Below are positions 43,050 through 62,305 of a DNA stretch of 64,000 nt, piece after piece (positions within the stretch are counted from its first letter, which is position 1; each line of letters begins with the position of its first letter). A program made the translations under genes and the position numbers. Origin of the DNA: Lysobacter soli (lineage in GTDB: Bacteria > Pseudomonadota > Gammaproteobacteria > Xanthomonadales > Xanthomonadaceae); the NCBI RefSeq assembly GCF_003382285.1, contig NZ_QTJR01000013.1, forward strand, positions 1 to 64,000, given 5' to 3'. Below the pieces are notes generated by a model. The model was given only the letters and a program-made list of their open reading frames with translations. It was not told the DNA's origin and searched no databases.

Positions 43050-44240
43050 TTACTTCAGGATCTTCGCCACGACGCCGGCGCCGACGGTGCGGCCGCCTTC
43101 GCGGATCGCGAAGCGCAGGCCTTCGTCCATCGCGACCGGGTTGATCAGCGTGACGACCATCTTGATGTTGTCGCCCGGCATGACCATCTCGACGCCTTCC
43201 GGCAGCTCGACCGCACCGGTGATGTCGGTGGTGCGGAAGTAGAACTGCGGGCGGTAGCCCTTGAAGAACGGCGTGTGACGGCCGCCTTCGTCCTTCGACA
43301 GCACGTACACCTCGGCTTCGAACGTGGTGTGCGGCGTGATCGAACCCGGCTTGGCCAGCACCTGGCCGCGCTCGACGTCGTCACGCTTGGTGCCGCGCAG
43401 CAGCAGACCGGCGTTGTCGCCCGCCTGACCCTGGTCGAGCAGCTTGCGGAACATCTCGACGCCGGTGACCGTCGTCTTCTGCGTCGGACGGATGCCGACG
43501 ATTTCGATTTCGTCGCCGACCTTGATGATGCCGCGCTCGATACGACCGGTCACCACGGTGCCGCGGCCGGAGATCGAGAACACGTCTTCCACCGGCATCA
43601 GGAACGGCTTGTCGACGTCACGCTGCGGTTCCGGGATGAACGTGTCCAGCGCTTCCACCAGCTTCAGGATCGCCGGCACGCCGATCTCCGACTGATCGCC
43701 TTCCAGCGCCAGACGGGCCGAACCGTGGATGATCGGGGTGTCGTCGCCCGGGAACTCGTACTTGCTCAGCAGCTCGCGCACTTCCATCTCGACGAGCTCC
43801 AGCAGCTCGGCGTCGTCCACCATGTCGGCCTTGTTCAGGAACACGACGATGTACGGCACGCCGACCTGGCGCGACAGCAGGATGTGCTCGCGCGTCTGCG
43901 GCATCGGGCCGTCAGCGGCCGAGCACACCAGGATCGCGCCGTCCATCTGCGCCGCACCCGTGATCATGTTCTTCACGTAGTCGGCGTGGCCCGGGCAGTC
44001 CACGTGCGCGTAGTGACGCGTCGGGCTTTCGTACTCGACGTGCGCCGTCGAGATCGTGATGCCGCGCGCCTTCTCTTCCGGCGCCGCGTCGATCGCGTCG
44101 TACGCCTTGAACTCGCCGCCGAAACGCTCCGCACCCACCTTCGTCAGTGCCGCCGTCAGCGTGGTCTTGCCGTGGTCGACGTGACCGATCGTGCCCACGT
44201 TCACGTGCGGCTTGGTGCGCTCAAACTTACCCTTGGCCAT
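43050..44240 (-). CDS. tuf: Elongation factor Tu, copy 1 (str operon)
   Basis: 396-residue GTPase delivering aminoacyl-tRNA to the ribosome. G1 GHVDHGKT, switch [18 protein letters not shown]4 NKADMVDD; the C-terminal barrel ends [11 protein letters not shown]. The coding sequence reads the same as that of copy 2 (60583-61773) from start to stop codon, while the flanks differ at once outside the gene. This is the copy in the str operon, 81 bp after fusA; that spacer contains a 10-bp hairpin (44286-44309). Confidence 0.98.
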   Translation of the reverse strand: MAKGKFERTKPHVNVGTIGHVDHGKTTLTAALTKVGAERFGGEFKAYDAIDAAPEEKARGITISTAHVEYESPTRHYAHVDCPGHADYVKNMITGAAQMDGAILVCSAADGPMPQTREHILLSRQVGVPYIVVFLNKADMVDDAELLELVEMEVRELLSKYEFPGDDTPIIHGSARLALEGDQSEIGVPAILKLVEALDTFIPEPQRDVDKPFLMPVEDVFSISGRGTVVTGRIERGIIKVGDEIEIVGIRPTQKTTVTGVEMFRKLLDQGQAGDNAGLLLRGTKRDDVERGQVLAKPGSITPHTTFEAEVYVLSKDEGGRHTPFFKGYRPQFYFRTTDITGAVELPEGVEMVMPGDNIKMVVTLINPVAMDEGLRFAIREGGRTVGAGVVAKILK

Positions 44241-44321
44241 GGCTATCTCTCTTTAAAAAGTTGTTGCTAGTTGATCTGGCGTAACGGATGCCGGCGGGGG
44301 CCGGCATCCGGGATCCGGCTA

Positions 44322-46442
<2,121 letters not shown>

Positions 46443-46479
46443 GGGACCCTCTCGTAAATTTTGGAATTCCAGATGGCCA

Positions 46480-46580
46480 GATGCCGGCACTGGGCCGGCG
46501 TCCGGTTCGCATGGCGGCTCTTTTGCCGCCGCGGCAGCTCAGTAGGCTGCCGGGGCCGGCGACCCCGATATGGGGTCGCC
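46480..46580 (-). other. Hairpins in the rpsG-fusA spacer
   Basis: The 147-bp spacer has a 9-bp stem GGCGACCCC/GGGGTCGCC (46558-46580) just after the rpsG stop, a GGCAGC/GCTGCC stem, and an imperfect GATGCCGGC-type stem (about 46480-46503). None has a T-run, so they are more likely mRNA processing or stability elements than terminators. Confidence 0.6.
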
Positions 46581-46589
46581 TCGCTCAGA

Positions 46590-47057
46590 TCACCAGCGGT
46601 AGTGAGCGAACGCCTTGTTCGCTTCCGCCATGCGGTGGGTTTCTTCGCGCTTCTTGATGGCGCCGCCGCGGTTTTCCGAGGCGTCCAGCAGTTCCGCCGC
46701 GAGCTTGCGCGGCATGGTGTTTTCACCGCGCTTGCGGGCCGACTCGATCAGCCAGCGCATCGCGAGCGCCATGCGGCGCGAGGAGCGCACTTCGACCGGC
46801 ACCTGGTAGGTGGCGCCGCCGACGCGACGCGACTTCACTTCCACGGCCGGAGACACATTGCCGAGCGCCTTCTCGACGAGCTCGAGGGCGTTCGGGTTCT
46901 TCTCGCCGATGACATCCATCGCGCCGTAGACGATCTTCTCGGCGACCGACTTCTTGCCGCTCTGCATGACCATGTTGATGAAACGGGCGATGGTCTCGCT
47001 GCCGTGCTTGGGGTCCGGCAGGACCGAACGCTGGGGGGTGGAACCTTTACGCGACAT
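46590..47057 (-). CDS. rpsG: 30S ribosomal protein S7
   Basis: 155-residue primary binder of the 3' domain of 16S r[43 protein letters not shown] and [19 protein letters not shown] are diagnostic; the C-terminus is the short form (KAFAHYRW). In E. coli S7 autoregulates the str operon at the rpsL-rpsG junction; the 56-bp junction here shows no obvious strong fold. Confidence 0.98.
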   Translation of the reverse strand: MSRKGSTPQRSVLPDPKHGSETIARFINMVMQSGKKSVAEKIVYGAMDVIGEKNPNALELVEKALGNVSPAVEVKSRRVGGATYQVPVEVRSSRRMALAMRWLIESARKRGENTMPRKLAAELLDASENRGGAIKKREETHRMAEANKAFAHYRW

Positions 47058-47113
47058 GGTGCGTACCTATTCTGTGATTCTTGTACGAAGGGCCGTTGTA
47101 GCGACCGACCGGA

Positions 47114-47488
47114 TTAGGACTTCGGACGCTTGGCGCCGTACTTGGAGCGGCTCTGGCGACGCTTGGTCACGCCGGCGGCATCGAGCGAACCGCGCACGGT
47201 GTGGTAACGCACACCCGGCAGGTCCTTGACGCGGCCGCCGCGGATCAGCACGACCGAGTGCTCCTGCAGGTTGTGGCCTTCGCCGCCGATGTACGAGATG
47301 ACCTCGTAACCGTTGGTGAGGCGAACCTTGGCCACCTTGCGCAGCGCCGAGTTCGGCTTCTTCGGGGTGGTGGTGTACACGCGGGTGCAAACGCCACGAC
47401 GCTGCGGGCAGTTCGCGAGCGCCGGCGAGGCGCTCTTGTAGGTGGTCGCCTGCCGCGGCTTGCGGACCAGCTGATTGATCGTCGCCAT
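47114..47488 (-). CDS. rpsL: 30S ribosomal protein S12
   Basis: 124-residue decoding-centre protein. [20 protein letters not shown] retains both lysines at the streptomycin-sensitive positions (E. coli Lys42/Lys43 region), and [19 protein letters not shown] retains the second hotspot, so no resistance change is visible. The start is [13 protein letters not shown] at 47488; the open frame 15 residues longer is not supported. First gene of the str operon. Confidence 0.98.
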   Translation of the reverse strand: MATINQLVRKPRQATTYKSASPALANCPQRRGVCTRVYTTTPKKPNSALRKVAKVRLTNGYEVISYIGGEGHNLQEHSVVLIRGGRVKDLPGVRYHTVRGSLDAAGVTKRRQSRSKYGAKRPKS

Positions 47489-47523
47489 CTGGAACTCTTT
47501 GAGGAAGGCCGTACGGCCCGTGG

Positions 47524-47562
47524 AAAAACACAAACGGCACGCCGGAACAACCCGGCATACCG
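47524..47562 (-). terminator. Hairpin with T-tract in the proximal rpsL leader
   Basis: On the minus strand CGGTATGCCGG (47552-47562) pairs with CCGGCGTGCCG (47535-47545; 11 bp, two G-U) around GTTGTT and is followed by TTTGTGTTTTT. It starts only a few nucleotides after the predicted start site of the nearer promoter, so it may be an attenuator for transcripts from the farther promoter or a 5' stabilising hairpin. Confidence 0.6.
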
Positions 47563-47571
47563 AGACGAAAA

Positions 47572-47601
47572 AGTATAGCCCGCGCTTGACGTTACCGTCA
47601 A
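47572..47601 (-). promoter_or_regulatory. Proximal rpsL (str operon) promoter
   Basis: Minus-strand -35 TTGACG (47596-47601) and -10 TATACT (47572-47577) with 18-bp spacing, about 85 bp before the rpsL ATG. The -35 lies within the palindrome TTGACGGTAACGTCAA. Confidence 0.8.
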
Positions 47602-47682
47602 CGCGGACTAAACCGGATGCCCTGCCCGGCCGCTATGGCGGCACAACGCATGGGCTTCACTGCGATCCCGCCCTTCCTGGGC

Positions 47683-47754
47683 CGAACACGAGGCGCATCC
47701 GTTGCGACCTCATTTCGTGATCTGGGCGGACCACGAGGGTCCGCGAAAGCGCCG
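47683..47754 (-). ncRNA. Shared leader element, rpsL copy (candidate cis-regulatory RNA)
   Basis: Same ordered blocks as at 42889-42953: CGGCGCTTTC, a hairpin (here GCGGACC-CTCGT-GGTCCGC, different sequence but still paired), CCAG, CGAAATGAGGT, GCA, GGA, and GCGCCTCGTGTTCG. It lies between a possible distal promoter and the proximal rpsL promoter. Confidence 0.65.
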
Positions 47755-47756
47755 GA

Positions 47757-47785
47757 ATTGTACCGGCAAACCGGGCGGGTGGGAA
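47757..47785 (-). promoter_or_regulatory. Possible distal rpsL promoter
   Basis: Minus-strand TTCCCA (47780-47785), 17 bp, TACAAT (47757-47762). The -10 is good and the -35 is weak; the -35 lies in the loop of the rpoC terminator. If used, transcription would start at the 5' edge of the shared leader element. Confidence 0.4.
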
Positions 47786-47794
47786 CCCGCCCGG
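47771..47794 (-). terminator. Terminator of the rpoBC operon
   Basis: A 10-bp perfect stem CCGGGCGGGT/ACCCGCCCGG (47771-47780 and 47785-47794), loop GGGA on the plus strand, followed on the minus strand by TTTGCC. It begins 10 bp after the rpoC stop. The whole 47489-47804 gap contains only the regulatory elements listed and no gene. Confidence 0.8.
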
Positions 47795-47804
47795 CATGCA
47801 CTCC

Positions 47805-52034
<4,230 letters not shown>

Positions 52035-52129
52035 GTCTTTCTCCAATCGGAGGAATTCGTCGATGGGCTGTAGATCGCTTAATCAATGCAGCGGGAAGCG
52101 CGCGTTCCGCGGCGCTTCCCGCCAGCCGA

Positions 52130-56299
<4,170 letters not shown>

Positions 56300-56455
56300 G
56301 ATGAGCTGCCGCCTCGGTTTTCTCTGGATCGAAGAATCGGATCGAGGGCGGATTCGCGGGGCTTGCGGGCGATGTCATTCCGGTCGGACTGACGTGCTGC
56401 GCTTGCGGCGTTTCCGTTTGTCTCGAAACTCGACCCCTCAGGGGAATGAACTGTC

Positions 56456-56512
56456 AGTTGGAAGCCGCGGGTATTGCCGGCACCCGCACGCCCTCTAGTG
56501 CTGCTTCCAACT
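56456..56512 (-). other. Long-range stem in the rplL-rpoB spacer
   Basis: AGTTGGAAGC (56456-56465) pairs perfectly with GCTTCCAACT (56503-56512), enclosing a second 6-bp stem GCGGGT/ACCCGC (56467-56472 with 56482-56487). Position and size recall the RNase III processing stem between rplL and rpoB in E. coli, though the sequence is different. Confidence 0.65.
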
Positions 56513-56580
56513 ACCAACTCGGTTGGGTTTTTCTTTGTTGCGGGGAGCGCGAAATTCCGCATTCCCTCTGGAACGGCCAA

Positions 56581-56606
56581 AGGCCGGGGACTTTCGTCCC
56601 CAGCCT
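56581..56606 (-). terminator. Partial terminator/attenuator after rplL
   Basis: On the minus strand AGGCTGGGGAC-GAAA-GTCCCCGGCCT forms an 11-bp stem (one G-U) with a GAAA tetraloop and only a short TTT after it. It is 55 bp past the rplL stop, where partial termination lowers rpoBC relative to L7/L12 in E. coli. The rest of 56300-56661 holds no gene. Confidence 0.7.
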
Positions 56607-56661
56607 TCAGGTGGTCGCCGGTACTGCGCTCTCGGTCAAGAGCTGGCGACGCGGGTACTGC

Positions 56662-57033
56662 TTACTTCAGCTCGACGGTCGCGCCAGCGGCCTCGAGTTC
56701 CTTCTTGAACTTGTCGGCTTCTTCCTTCGAAGCGCCTTCCTTCACGACGCCGCCGGCTTCGGTCAGGTCCTTCGCTTCCTTCAGGCCCAGGCCCGTGATG
56801 GCGCGGACGGCCTTGATGACGTCGACCTTCTTCGCACCGGCATCCTTCAGGATGACGTTGAACTCGGTCTGCTCTTCGACGGCCGGGCCGGCAGCGGCCG
56901 GGCCAGCGGCCATCATGACCGGGGCAGCGGCGGAGACGCCGAACTTGTCTTCGATCGCCTTGACCAGGTCCATGACCTGGCTGATGGTCATGCCGGCAAC
57001 GGCGTCGACGATCTGTTCGTTGGTAAGGGACAT
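56662..57033 (-). CDS. rplL: 50S ribosomal protein L7/L12
   Basis: 123-residue stalk protein. The N-terminal dimer domain ([20 protein letters not shown]), Ala/Pro-rich hinge (about 34-52) and C-terminal factor-binding domain ([40 protein letters not shown]) are all present. 60 bp after rplJ. Confidence 0.98.
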   Translation of the reverse strand: MSLTNEQIVDAVAGMTISQVMDLVKAIEDKFGVSAAAPVMMAAGPAAAGPAVEEQTEFNVILKDAGAKKVDVIKAVRAITGLGLKEAKDLTEAGGVVKEGASKEEADKFKKELEAAGATVELK

Positions 57034-57093
57034 GTTGTTAACCTCTGGAAATATTTGAACGTACGAATCGGTTCAGTCGCATCGACGAGCGGC

Positions 57094-57624
57094 TTATGCC
57101 GGCTCGGCTGCGGCCTCGGCAGTTGCTTCTTCGCCACCACCCTGCTTGTCGGCCACGGCCTTGACGGCACGGCCAAACATGGTAACCGGCTCGGCCAGGA
57201 CGCGGGCCAGCATGGCCAGGGCCTGTTCGCGGGTCGGCAGGGCAGCGAGGAACTCGACGTGCTCGCCCGGAAAGAGCTTGCCGTCGATGGAAACGACCTT
57301 CGCCTGCAGCTTGTCGTTGGTCTTGGCGAATTCCTTGATCAGACGCCCGGCAGCACCGGGGTCTTCCGACGAGAACGCATACAGCAGCGGACCGACCAGT
57401 GCATCCTTCGTGCACTCGAAGTCGGTACCTTCGACGGCGCGCGCAGCCAGCGTGTTCTTTGCAACCTTCAAGAACACACCGGTTTCGCGAGCCTTCTTGC
57501 GCATCGCGGTCATCTGACTGACCGTGGTGCCTGCGTACTCGGCAGCGACCAAGGAGTGCGCCTTCGAAGCGACTTCCGCCAGTTCGGCGACTACTTCTTG
57601 CTTCTGGGACAGATTGAGAGCCAT
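57094..57624 (-). CDS. rplJ: 50S ribosomal protein L10
   Basis: 176-residue stalk base protein that carries L7/L12 dimers and, in E. coli, represses its own leader. [20 protein letters not shown] and [20 protein letters not shown] are the conserved N-terminus; the Ala-rich C-terminus ([12 protein letters not shown]) follows the L12-binding helix. GGAGG precedes the ATG. A 379-bp leader separates it from rplA. Confidence 0.97.
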   Translation of the reverse strand: MALNLSQKQEVVAELAEVASKAHSLVAAEYAGTTVSQMTAMRKKARETGVFLKVAKNTLAARAVEGTDFECTKDALVGPLLYAFSSEDPGAAGRLIKEFAKTNDKLQAKVVSIDGKLFPGEHVEFLAALPTREQALAMLARVLAEPVTMFGRAVKAVADKQGGGEEATAEAAAEPA

Positions 57625-57968
57625 TGCACTCCTCCAAATGAACTCCGCTCACGGCTCCAGCCGCTTGCGGTCCTGGGCGGCACCGGATCCCTGGCGCCGG
57701 GGATGTCGAAGCATCCCGGTGGTGGCCAATCCAGAAAGATTTCCAGAAGGCACCATCTACGCAGGCCGACCCGGAAAGGTCCGGATTAAGCAGCCCCGCT
57801 TCCACCGACGGCGATTCCCTGCCATGTCGAGCATCCGTGCCCGTCGCCGGTAGGCGCTGACCGCACCTGCGGTCTTTGACGGCTGCCGCGCGGACCCGAG
57901 TCCTTGCGACGCCCTCAAAAGTTTCGTCCGTCGATTCGACGCGCGGATCGGGGACGTTTGATTCATCG
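57625..57968 (-). promoter_or_regulatory. Probable L10 leader upstream of rplJ
   Basis: This long non-coding stretch has several stems, the clearest being GGGATG/CATCCC with a 6-nt loop (57710-57727) about 90 nt before rplJ. Position fits the L10-(L12) autoregulatory leader known from other bacteria. I could not confirm the kink-turn consensus, and no internal promoter with a good -10 was found. Confidence 0.5.
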
Positions 57969-57997
57969 GACGTCCTCGCGCGAGGCGCGAGGACGTC
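57969..57997 (-). other. 13-bp hairpin after rplA
   Basis: GACGTCCTCGCGC (57969-57981) pairs perfectly with 57985-57997 around GAG, 6 bp after the rplA stop. There is no T-run, so full termination is unlikely; 3'-end protection or processing between rplKA and rplJL is more plausible. Confidence 0.75.
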
Positions 57998-58003
57998 GCT
58001 ACA

Positions 58004-58702
58004 TCACTTCAGCGTCAGCGAAGCCTGGTCCACAGTCACGCCGGGACCCATGGTCGAGCTGATCGAGATCTTCTGCAGGTACTGACCCTTCGCAGTCGCC
58101 GGCTTGGCCTTGATCAGGTCGAGCAGCAGGGCGTGCAGGTTGTCCTTCAGCGAGGCGTCTTCGAACGAGGCCTTGCCGATGGTGCAGTGGATGATGCCGG
58201 CCTTGTCGGTGCGGTAACGCACCTGGCCGCCCTTGGCGTTCTTGACCGCTTCGGCCGGGTTCGGCGAGACGGTACCGACCTTCGGGTTCGGCATCAGGCC
58301 GCGCGGGCCGAGCACCTGGCCAAGCTTGCCGACGACGCGCATGGCGTCCGGCGTGGCGATGACGACGTCGTAGTTCAGGTCGCCGGCCATCATCTTCTCG
58401 GCCAGGTCGTCCATACCGACGGCTTCGGCGCCAGCAGCCAGGGCTTCGTCAGCCTTCGCACCCGCGGGGGCGAACACCGCCACGCGCACGGACTTGCCGG
58501 TACCGGCCGGCAGCACGGTCGAACCGCGGACCTGCTGGTCGGACTTCTTCGCGTCCACGCCCAAGCGCACGGCCACGTCGACGGATTCGACGAACTTAGC
58601 CTTGGTGGCGGACTTGATGATCTTGATCGCTTCGTCGAAGGCGTACGCCTTGCCCGGAACGACGGCGGCCTTGATGGCCTTTTCGCGCTTGGTCATTGCC
58701 AT
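58004..58702 (-). CDS. rplA: 50S ribosomal protein L1
   Basis: 232-residue L1-stalk protein. [20 protein letters not shown] and [20 protein letters not shown] are the diagnostic RNA-binding segments. In E. coli L1 represses rplKA by binding the rplK leader. It starts [14 protein letters not shown], 3 bp after rplK. Confidence 0.98.
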   Translation of the reverse strand: MAMTKREKAIKAAVVPGKAYAFDEAIKIIKSATKAKFVESVDVAVRLGVDAKKSDQQVRGSTVLPAGTGKSVRVAVFAPAGAKADEALAAGAEAVGMDDLAEKMMAGDLNYDVVIATPDAMRVVGKLGQVLGPRGLMPNPKVGTVSPNPAEAVKNAKGGQVRYRTDKAGIIHCTIGKASFEDASLKDNLHALLLDLIKAKPATAKGQYLQKISISSTMGPGVTVDQASLTLK

Positions 58703-58705
58703 GTC

Positions 58706-59134
58706 TTAACCCTCCACCACCAGACCCATGCTGCGGGCCGAACCCGCAATCGTCTTCACCGCCGCATCCAGGTCAGCCGCCGTCAGGTCGGCTTCCTTCT
58801 GCTTGGCGATGGCTTCCAGCTGGGCGCGGGTGACCTTGCCCACCTTCTCGGTGTTCGGGCGCTTGGAGCCGGAGGTGATGCCCACGGCCTTCTTCAGCAG
58901 CACCGAAGCCGGGGTCGACTTGGTGACGAAGGTGAACGTACGGTCGGAGTACGCGGTAATGATGACCGGGGTCGGAAGACCCGGCTCAAGCTTGGAGGTC
59001 GCGGCGTTGAAGGCCTTGCAGAACTCCATGATGTTCAGGCCACGCTGACCCAGGGCCGGGCCGACCGGCGGCGAGGGGTTGGCCTGACCGGCCTTCACCT
59101 GCAGCTTAATGTAACCAACTACTTTCTTAGCCAT
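58706..59134 (-). CDS. rplK: 50S ribosomal protein L11
   Basis: 142-residue protein of the GTPase-associated centre. [35 protein letters not shown] and the C-terminal [14 protein letters not shown] are conserved, including the Pro-rich N-terminus that thiostrepton contacts. First gene of the rplKAJL-rpoBC operon, with a leader of about 155 nt holding a GGCCGCC/GGCGGCC hairpin (59243-59260). Confidence 0.98.
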   Translation of the reverse strand: MAKKVVGYIKLQVKAGQANPSPPVGPALGQRGLNIMEFCKAFNAATSKLEPGLPTPVIITAYSDRTFTFVTKSTPASVLLKKAVGITSGSKRPNTEKVGKVTRAQLEAIAKQKEADLTAADLDAAVKTIAGSARSMGLVVEG

Positions 59135-59296
59135 TGCTCTCTCTCCGGGTGCAAGCGCCTGGACGTCAGGCTCCCCATCGCGCCGGGAAAATCACGTGTC
59201 CCGACATCACGTTGGATCTGGATATGCCGCTGACACGGCAACGGCCGCCCCAAGGCGGCCGGCGTTCCGGCCCGCGCCCAAGGCAGCGAGCCAGCA

Positions 59297-59324
59297 AGTA
59301 TAGCAGGGTTTTAGGCCTTTTCGA
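59297..59324 (-). promoter_or_regulatory. Promoter of the rplK operon
   Basis: Minus-strand extended -10 TGCTATACT (core 59297-59302) with -35 TCGAAA (59319-59324) at 16 bp. It overlaps the end of nusG, whose stop is at 59311-59313. Confidence 0.65.
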
Positions 59325-59880
59325 CCTGGCCGAATTCCAGCTCGACCGGGGTCGAGCGGCCGAAGATCAGCACTGCGACGCGCAGGCGGCTCTTCTCGTA
59401 GTTGATTTCCTCGACCACGCCGTTGAAGTCGTTGAACGGGCCGTCGATGACGCGGACCATCTCGCCCGGCTCGAACAGGACCTTCGGCTTCGGCTTCTCC
59501 ACACCTTCCTGAACACGCTGCAGGATGGCATCGGCCTCACGGTCGGCGATCGGGAGCGGGCGATCGGCGGTGCCGCCGATGAAGCCCATCACCTTCGGGG
59601 TTTCCTTCACCAGGTGCCAGCTCTCGTTGTCCATGCGCGGGATACCCGCTTCGTCATGGGTAGCGATCTGGACCAGGACGTAGCCCGGGAAGAACTTGCG
59701 CTCGGAGCGGCGCTTCTGGCCGGAGCGCATCTCGACCACTTCCTCGGTCGGGACGAGCACTTCGCCGAACTTGTCCTGCATGCCGTCACGGACGATGCGG
59801 TCGCGCAGCGTCTGGGCCACGGACTTCTCGAAGCCCGAATAGGCGTGGACTACGTACCAGCGCTTGTGCACTTCGGTCAT
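59311..59880 (-). CDS. nusG: Transcription elongation factor NusG
   Basis: 189-residue factor linking RNA polymerase to Rho and the ribosome. The NGN domain ([32 protein letters not shown]) is followed by a KOW domain ([20 protein letters not shown]). Length is normal. It starts 4 bp after secE. Confidence 0.97.
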   Translation of the reverse strand: MTEVHKRWYVVHAYSGFEKSVAQTLRDRIVRDGMQDKFGEVLVPTEEVVEMRSGQKRRSERKFFPGYVLVQIATHDEAGIPRMDNESWHLVKETPKVMGFIGGTADRPLPIADREADAILQRVQEGVEKPKPKVLFEPGEMVRVIDGPFNDFNGVVEEINYEKSRLRVAVLIFGRSTPVELEFGQVEKA

Positions 59881-59884
59881 TTGC

Positions 59885-60262
59885 TTACTGCCCCAGAATC
59901 AACTTGACCAGGAACTGGATGAACAGGTCCATGGCGGCGAGGATCAGGCTGAGCACTGCCACGGCAATGATCACCACCCACGTCGTGCGCATGGCTTCCT
60001 GGCGCGTCGGCCAGACCACCTTGCGCAGCTCGAAGCGCGACTCGGAGAGGAACTCGCGGGTCTGCAGACCCTTGCCGCTGGTCAGGAACACGACGGCGGC
60101 GAGGACCAGGCCGGCAGCAACGGCCAGCGCGCGGAGCGGGCCCGCCCACTGGTCGAAATAGATGTACGCGGCAACGCCAGCGGCGACGAGCAGCACTGCG
60201 AGTGCGTACTTGACGATATCGCCGGCGGAGGCGGATCCGGGTTGTTCGACCTTGCTGTTCAT
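59885..60262 (-). CDS. secE: Protein translocase subunit SecE
   Basis: 125-residue Sec subunit with three membrane segments (about 17-36, 40-60, 92-123), the enterobacterial-type three-helix form. The essential amphipathic helix and hinge read [18 protein letters not shown]. The start [13 protein letters not shown] at 60262 is used; an ATG three codons earlier is possible. It lies 88 bp after tRNA-Trp and is followed at once by nusG. Confidence 0.95.
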   Translation of the reverse strand: MNSKVEQPGSASAGDIVKYALAVLLVAAGVAAYIYFDQWAGPLRALAVAAGLVLAAVVFLTSGKGLQTREFLSESRFELRKVVWPTRQEAMRTTWVVIIAVAVLSLILAAMDLFIQFLVKLILGQ

Positions 60263-60350
60263 CCGATCCATCGCGCGGCAGCCAAGCCGCGTCTGTTGTG
60301 GGTAAAGACCGACCACGTCTGACCGGACTTCTGCGGAGGACCCGCATGGG

Positions 60351-60426
<76 letters not shown>

Positions 60427-60457
60427 ATGGAACTAGTGTAGGGCTTTCTCAGACGGC

Positions 60458-60478
60458 AAAGGCGGACCGAAGTCCGCC
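60458..60478 (-). terminator. UUCG hairpin between tuf copy 2 and tRNA-Trp
   Basis: Minus strand GGCGGAC-TTCG-GTCCGCC (7-bp stem, UUCG tetraloop) followed by TTTGCC. It probably ends the tRNA-tuf transcript. A second stem (GCCCCG...CGGGGC with one mismatch, 60548-60574) lies closer to the tuf stop. Confidence 0.75.
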
Positions 60479-60582
60479 CTGCTGCCTTTCCGGCGTCGCC
60501 CGGCCGCAGGGCGCGTCCGGGTCGTCGGATCCCGCTGAAGCGGGAGTGCCCCGCGCGCCTGAGGCGCACGGGGCCGGTTTTA

Positions 60583-61773
60583 TTACTTCAGGATCTTCGC
60601 CACGACGCCGGCGCCGACGGTGCGGCCGCCTTCGCGGATCGCGAAGCGCAGGCCTTCGTCCATCGCGACCGGGTTGATCAGCGTGACGACCATCTTGATG
60701 TTGTCGCCCGGCATGACCATCTCGACGCCTTCCGGCAGCTCGACCGCACCGGTGATGTCGGTGGTGCGGAAGTAGAACTGCGGGCGGTAGCCCTTGAAGA
60801 ACGGCGTGTGACGGCCGCCTTCGTCCTTCGACAGCACGTACACCTCGGCTTCGAACGTGGTGTGCGGCGTGATCGAACCCGGCTTGGCCAGCACCTGGCC
60901 GCGCTCGACGTCGTCACGCTTGGTGCCGCGCAGCAGCAGACCGGCGTTGTCGCCCGCCTGACCCTGGTCGAGCAGCTTGCGGAACATCTCGACGCCGGTG
61001 ACCGTCGTCTTCTGCGTCGGACGGATGCCGACGATTTCGATTTCGTCGCCGACCTTGATGATGCCGCGCTCGATACGACCGGTCACCACGGTGCCGCGGC
61101 CGGAGATCGAGAACACGTCTTCCACCGGCATCAGGAACGGCTTGTCGACGTCACGCTGCGGTTCCGGGATGAACGTGTCCAGCGCTTCCACCAGCTTCAG
61201 GATCGCCGGCACGCCGATCTCCGACTGATCGCCTTCCAGCGCCAGACGGGCCGAACCGTGGATGATCGGGGTGTCGTCGCCCGGGAACTCGTACTTGCTC
61301 AGCAGCTCGCGCACTTCCATCTCGACGAGCTCCAGCAGCTCGGCGTCGTCCACCATGTCGGCCTTGTTCAGGAACACGACGATGTACGGCACGCCGACCT
61401 GGCGCGACAGCAGGATGTGCTCGCGCGTCTGCGGCATCGGGCCGTCAGCGGCCGAGCACACCAGGATCGCGCCGTCCATCTGCGCCGCACCCGTGATCAT
61501 GTTCTTCACGTAGTCGGCGTGGCCCGGGCAGTCCACGTGCGCGTAGTGACGCGTCGGGCTTTCGTACTCGACGTGCGCCGTCGAGATCGTGATGCCGCGC
61601 GCCTTCTCTTCCGGCGCCGCGTCGATCGCGTCGTACGCCTTGAACTCGCCGCCGAAACGCTCCGCACCCACCTTCGTCAGTGCCGCCGTCAGCGTGGTCT
61701 TGCCGTGGTCGACGTGACCGATCGTGCCCACGTTCACGTGCGGCTTGGTGCGCTCAAACTTACCCTTGGCCAT
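60583..61773 (-). CDS. tuf: Elongation factor Tu, copy 2 (tRNA-linked)
   Basis: 396-residue EF-Tu, the same as copy 1 at 43050-44240 in protein and, as far as I can read, in DNA. This copy follows tRNA-Tyr, tRNA-Gly and tRNA-Thr, the classical tufB arrangement, and would be driven by the tRNA-Tyr promoter. The only differences start immediately outside the start and stop codons, which suggests gene conversion keeps the pair alike. Confidence 0.98.
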   Translation of the reverse strand: MAKGKFERTKPHVNVGTIGHVDHGKTTLTAALTKVGAERFGGEFKAYDAIDAAPEEKARGITISTAHVEYESPTRHYAHVDCPGHADYVKNMITGAAQMDGAILVCSAADGPMPQTREHILLSRQVGVPYIVVFLNKADMVDDAELLELVEMEVRELLSKYEFPGDDTPIIHGSARLALEGDQSEIGVPAILKLVEALDTFIPEPQRDVDKPFLMPVEDVFSISGRGTVVTGRIERGIIKVGDEIEIVGIRPTQKTTVTGVEMFRKLLDQGQAGDNAGLLLRGTKRDDVERGQVLAKPGSITPHTTFEAEVYVLSKDEGGRHTPFFKGYRPQFYFRTTDITGAVELPEGVEMVMPGDNIKMVVTLINPVAMDEGLRFAIREGGRTVGAGVVAKILK

Positions 61774-61821
61774 GACAGTCGACTCTCGCTTTAGGACGGT
61801 ATACGGGTGATACGGAAAAGA

Positions 61822-61897
61822 TGGTGCTCACGAAAGGAATCGAACCTTCGACCTCCTCCTTACCAAGGAGGTGCTCTACCGACTGAGCTACGTGAGC
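61822..61897 (-). tRNA. tRNA-Thr (GGT)
   Basis: 76 nt with encoded CCA. Acceptor GCTCACG/CGTGAGC, D arm TAGCTCAGTCGGTAGAGCA, anticodon loop TTGGTAA (anticodon GGT), T arm with GGTTCGATTCC. Confidence 0.97.
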
Positions 61898-61932
61898 AAG
61901 TTGTTCCAGCAGTCTGTCTGTCGCGGCATCAA

Positions 61933-62006
<74 letters not shown>

Positions 62007-62091
62007 GCCGGACAAACCTGCTTGGGTACTGCACCGGTGGTGGTAAGTCACCGGGTGTTGCATCCACCAGACCTTGCGACCGGGTTGGAAC

Positions 62092-62177
62092 TGGTGGAGG
62101 GAGGTGGATTCGAACCACCGAAGGCGTAAGCCAGCAGATTTACAGTCTGCCCCCGTTGGCCGCTTGGGTATCCCTCC
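62092..62177 (-). tRNA. tRNA-Tyr (GTA)
   Basis: 86 nt with encoded CCA and a long variable arm. Acceptor GGAGGGA/TCCCTCC, anticodon loop CTGTAAA (anticodon GTA), variable arm from CTGGCTTACGCC, T arm with GGTTCGAATCC. First gene of the tRNA-tuf transcript. Confidence 0.97.
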
Positions 62178-62189
62178 AAAGAGCCCGCA

Positions 62190-62218
62190 ATTTTGGGACT
62201 GGCCGGCGAGGTTGTCAA
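62190..62218 (-). promoter_or_regulatory. Promoter of the tRNA-Tyr/Gly/Thr-tuf operon
   Basis: Minus-strand consensus -35 TTGACA (62213-62218), 17 bp, -10 CAAAAT (62190-62195), followed by a GC-rich discriminator (TGCGGGC) typical of stringently controlled stable-RNA promoters. Confidence 0.75.
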
Positions 62219-62305
62219 CGCGTTTCACACATCAATTTTCACGCGGGGCGTCCTGCGCCGTTTCCCGCACCGCCCTCGCCCGCCGATGGAAGGCGGACAG
62301 GCGGC

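Noticed and set aside
56513-56545. Plus-strand terminator-like CCAAC-TCG-GTTGG plus GTTTTTC in the rplL-rpoB spacer
   Set aside because: No plus-strand gene ends there; on the transcribed strand it has no T-tract.
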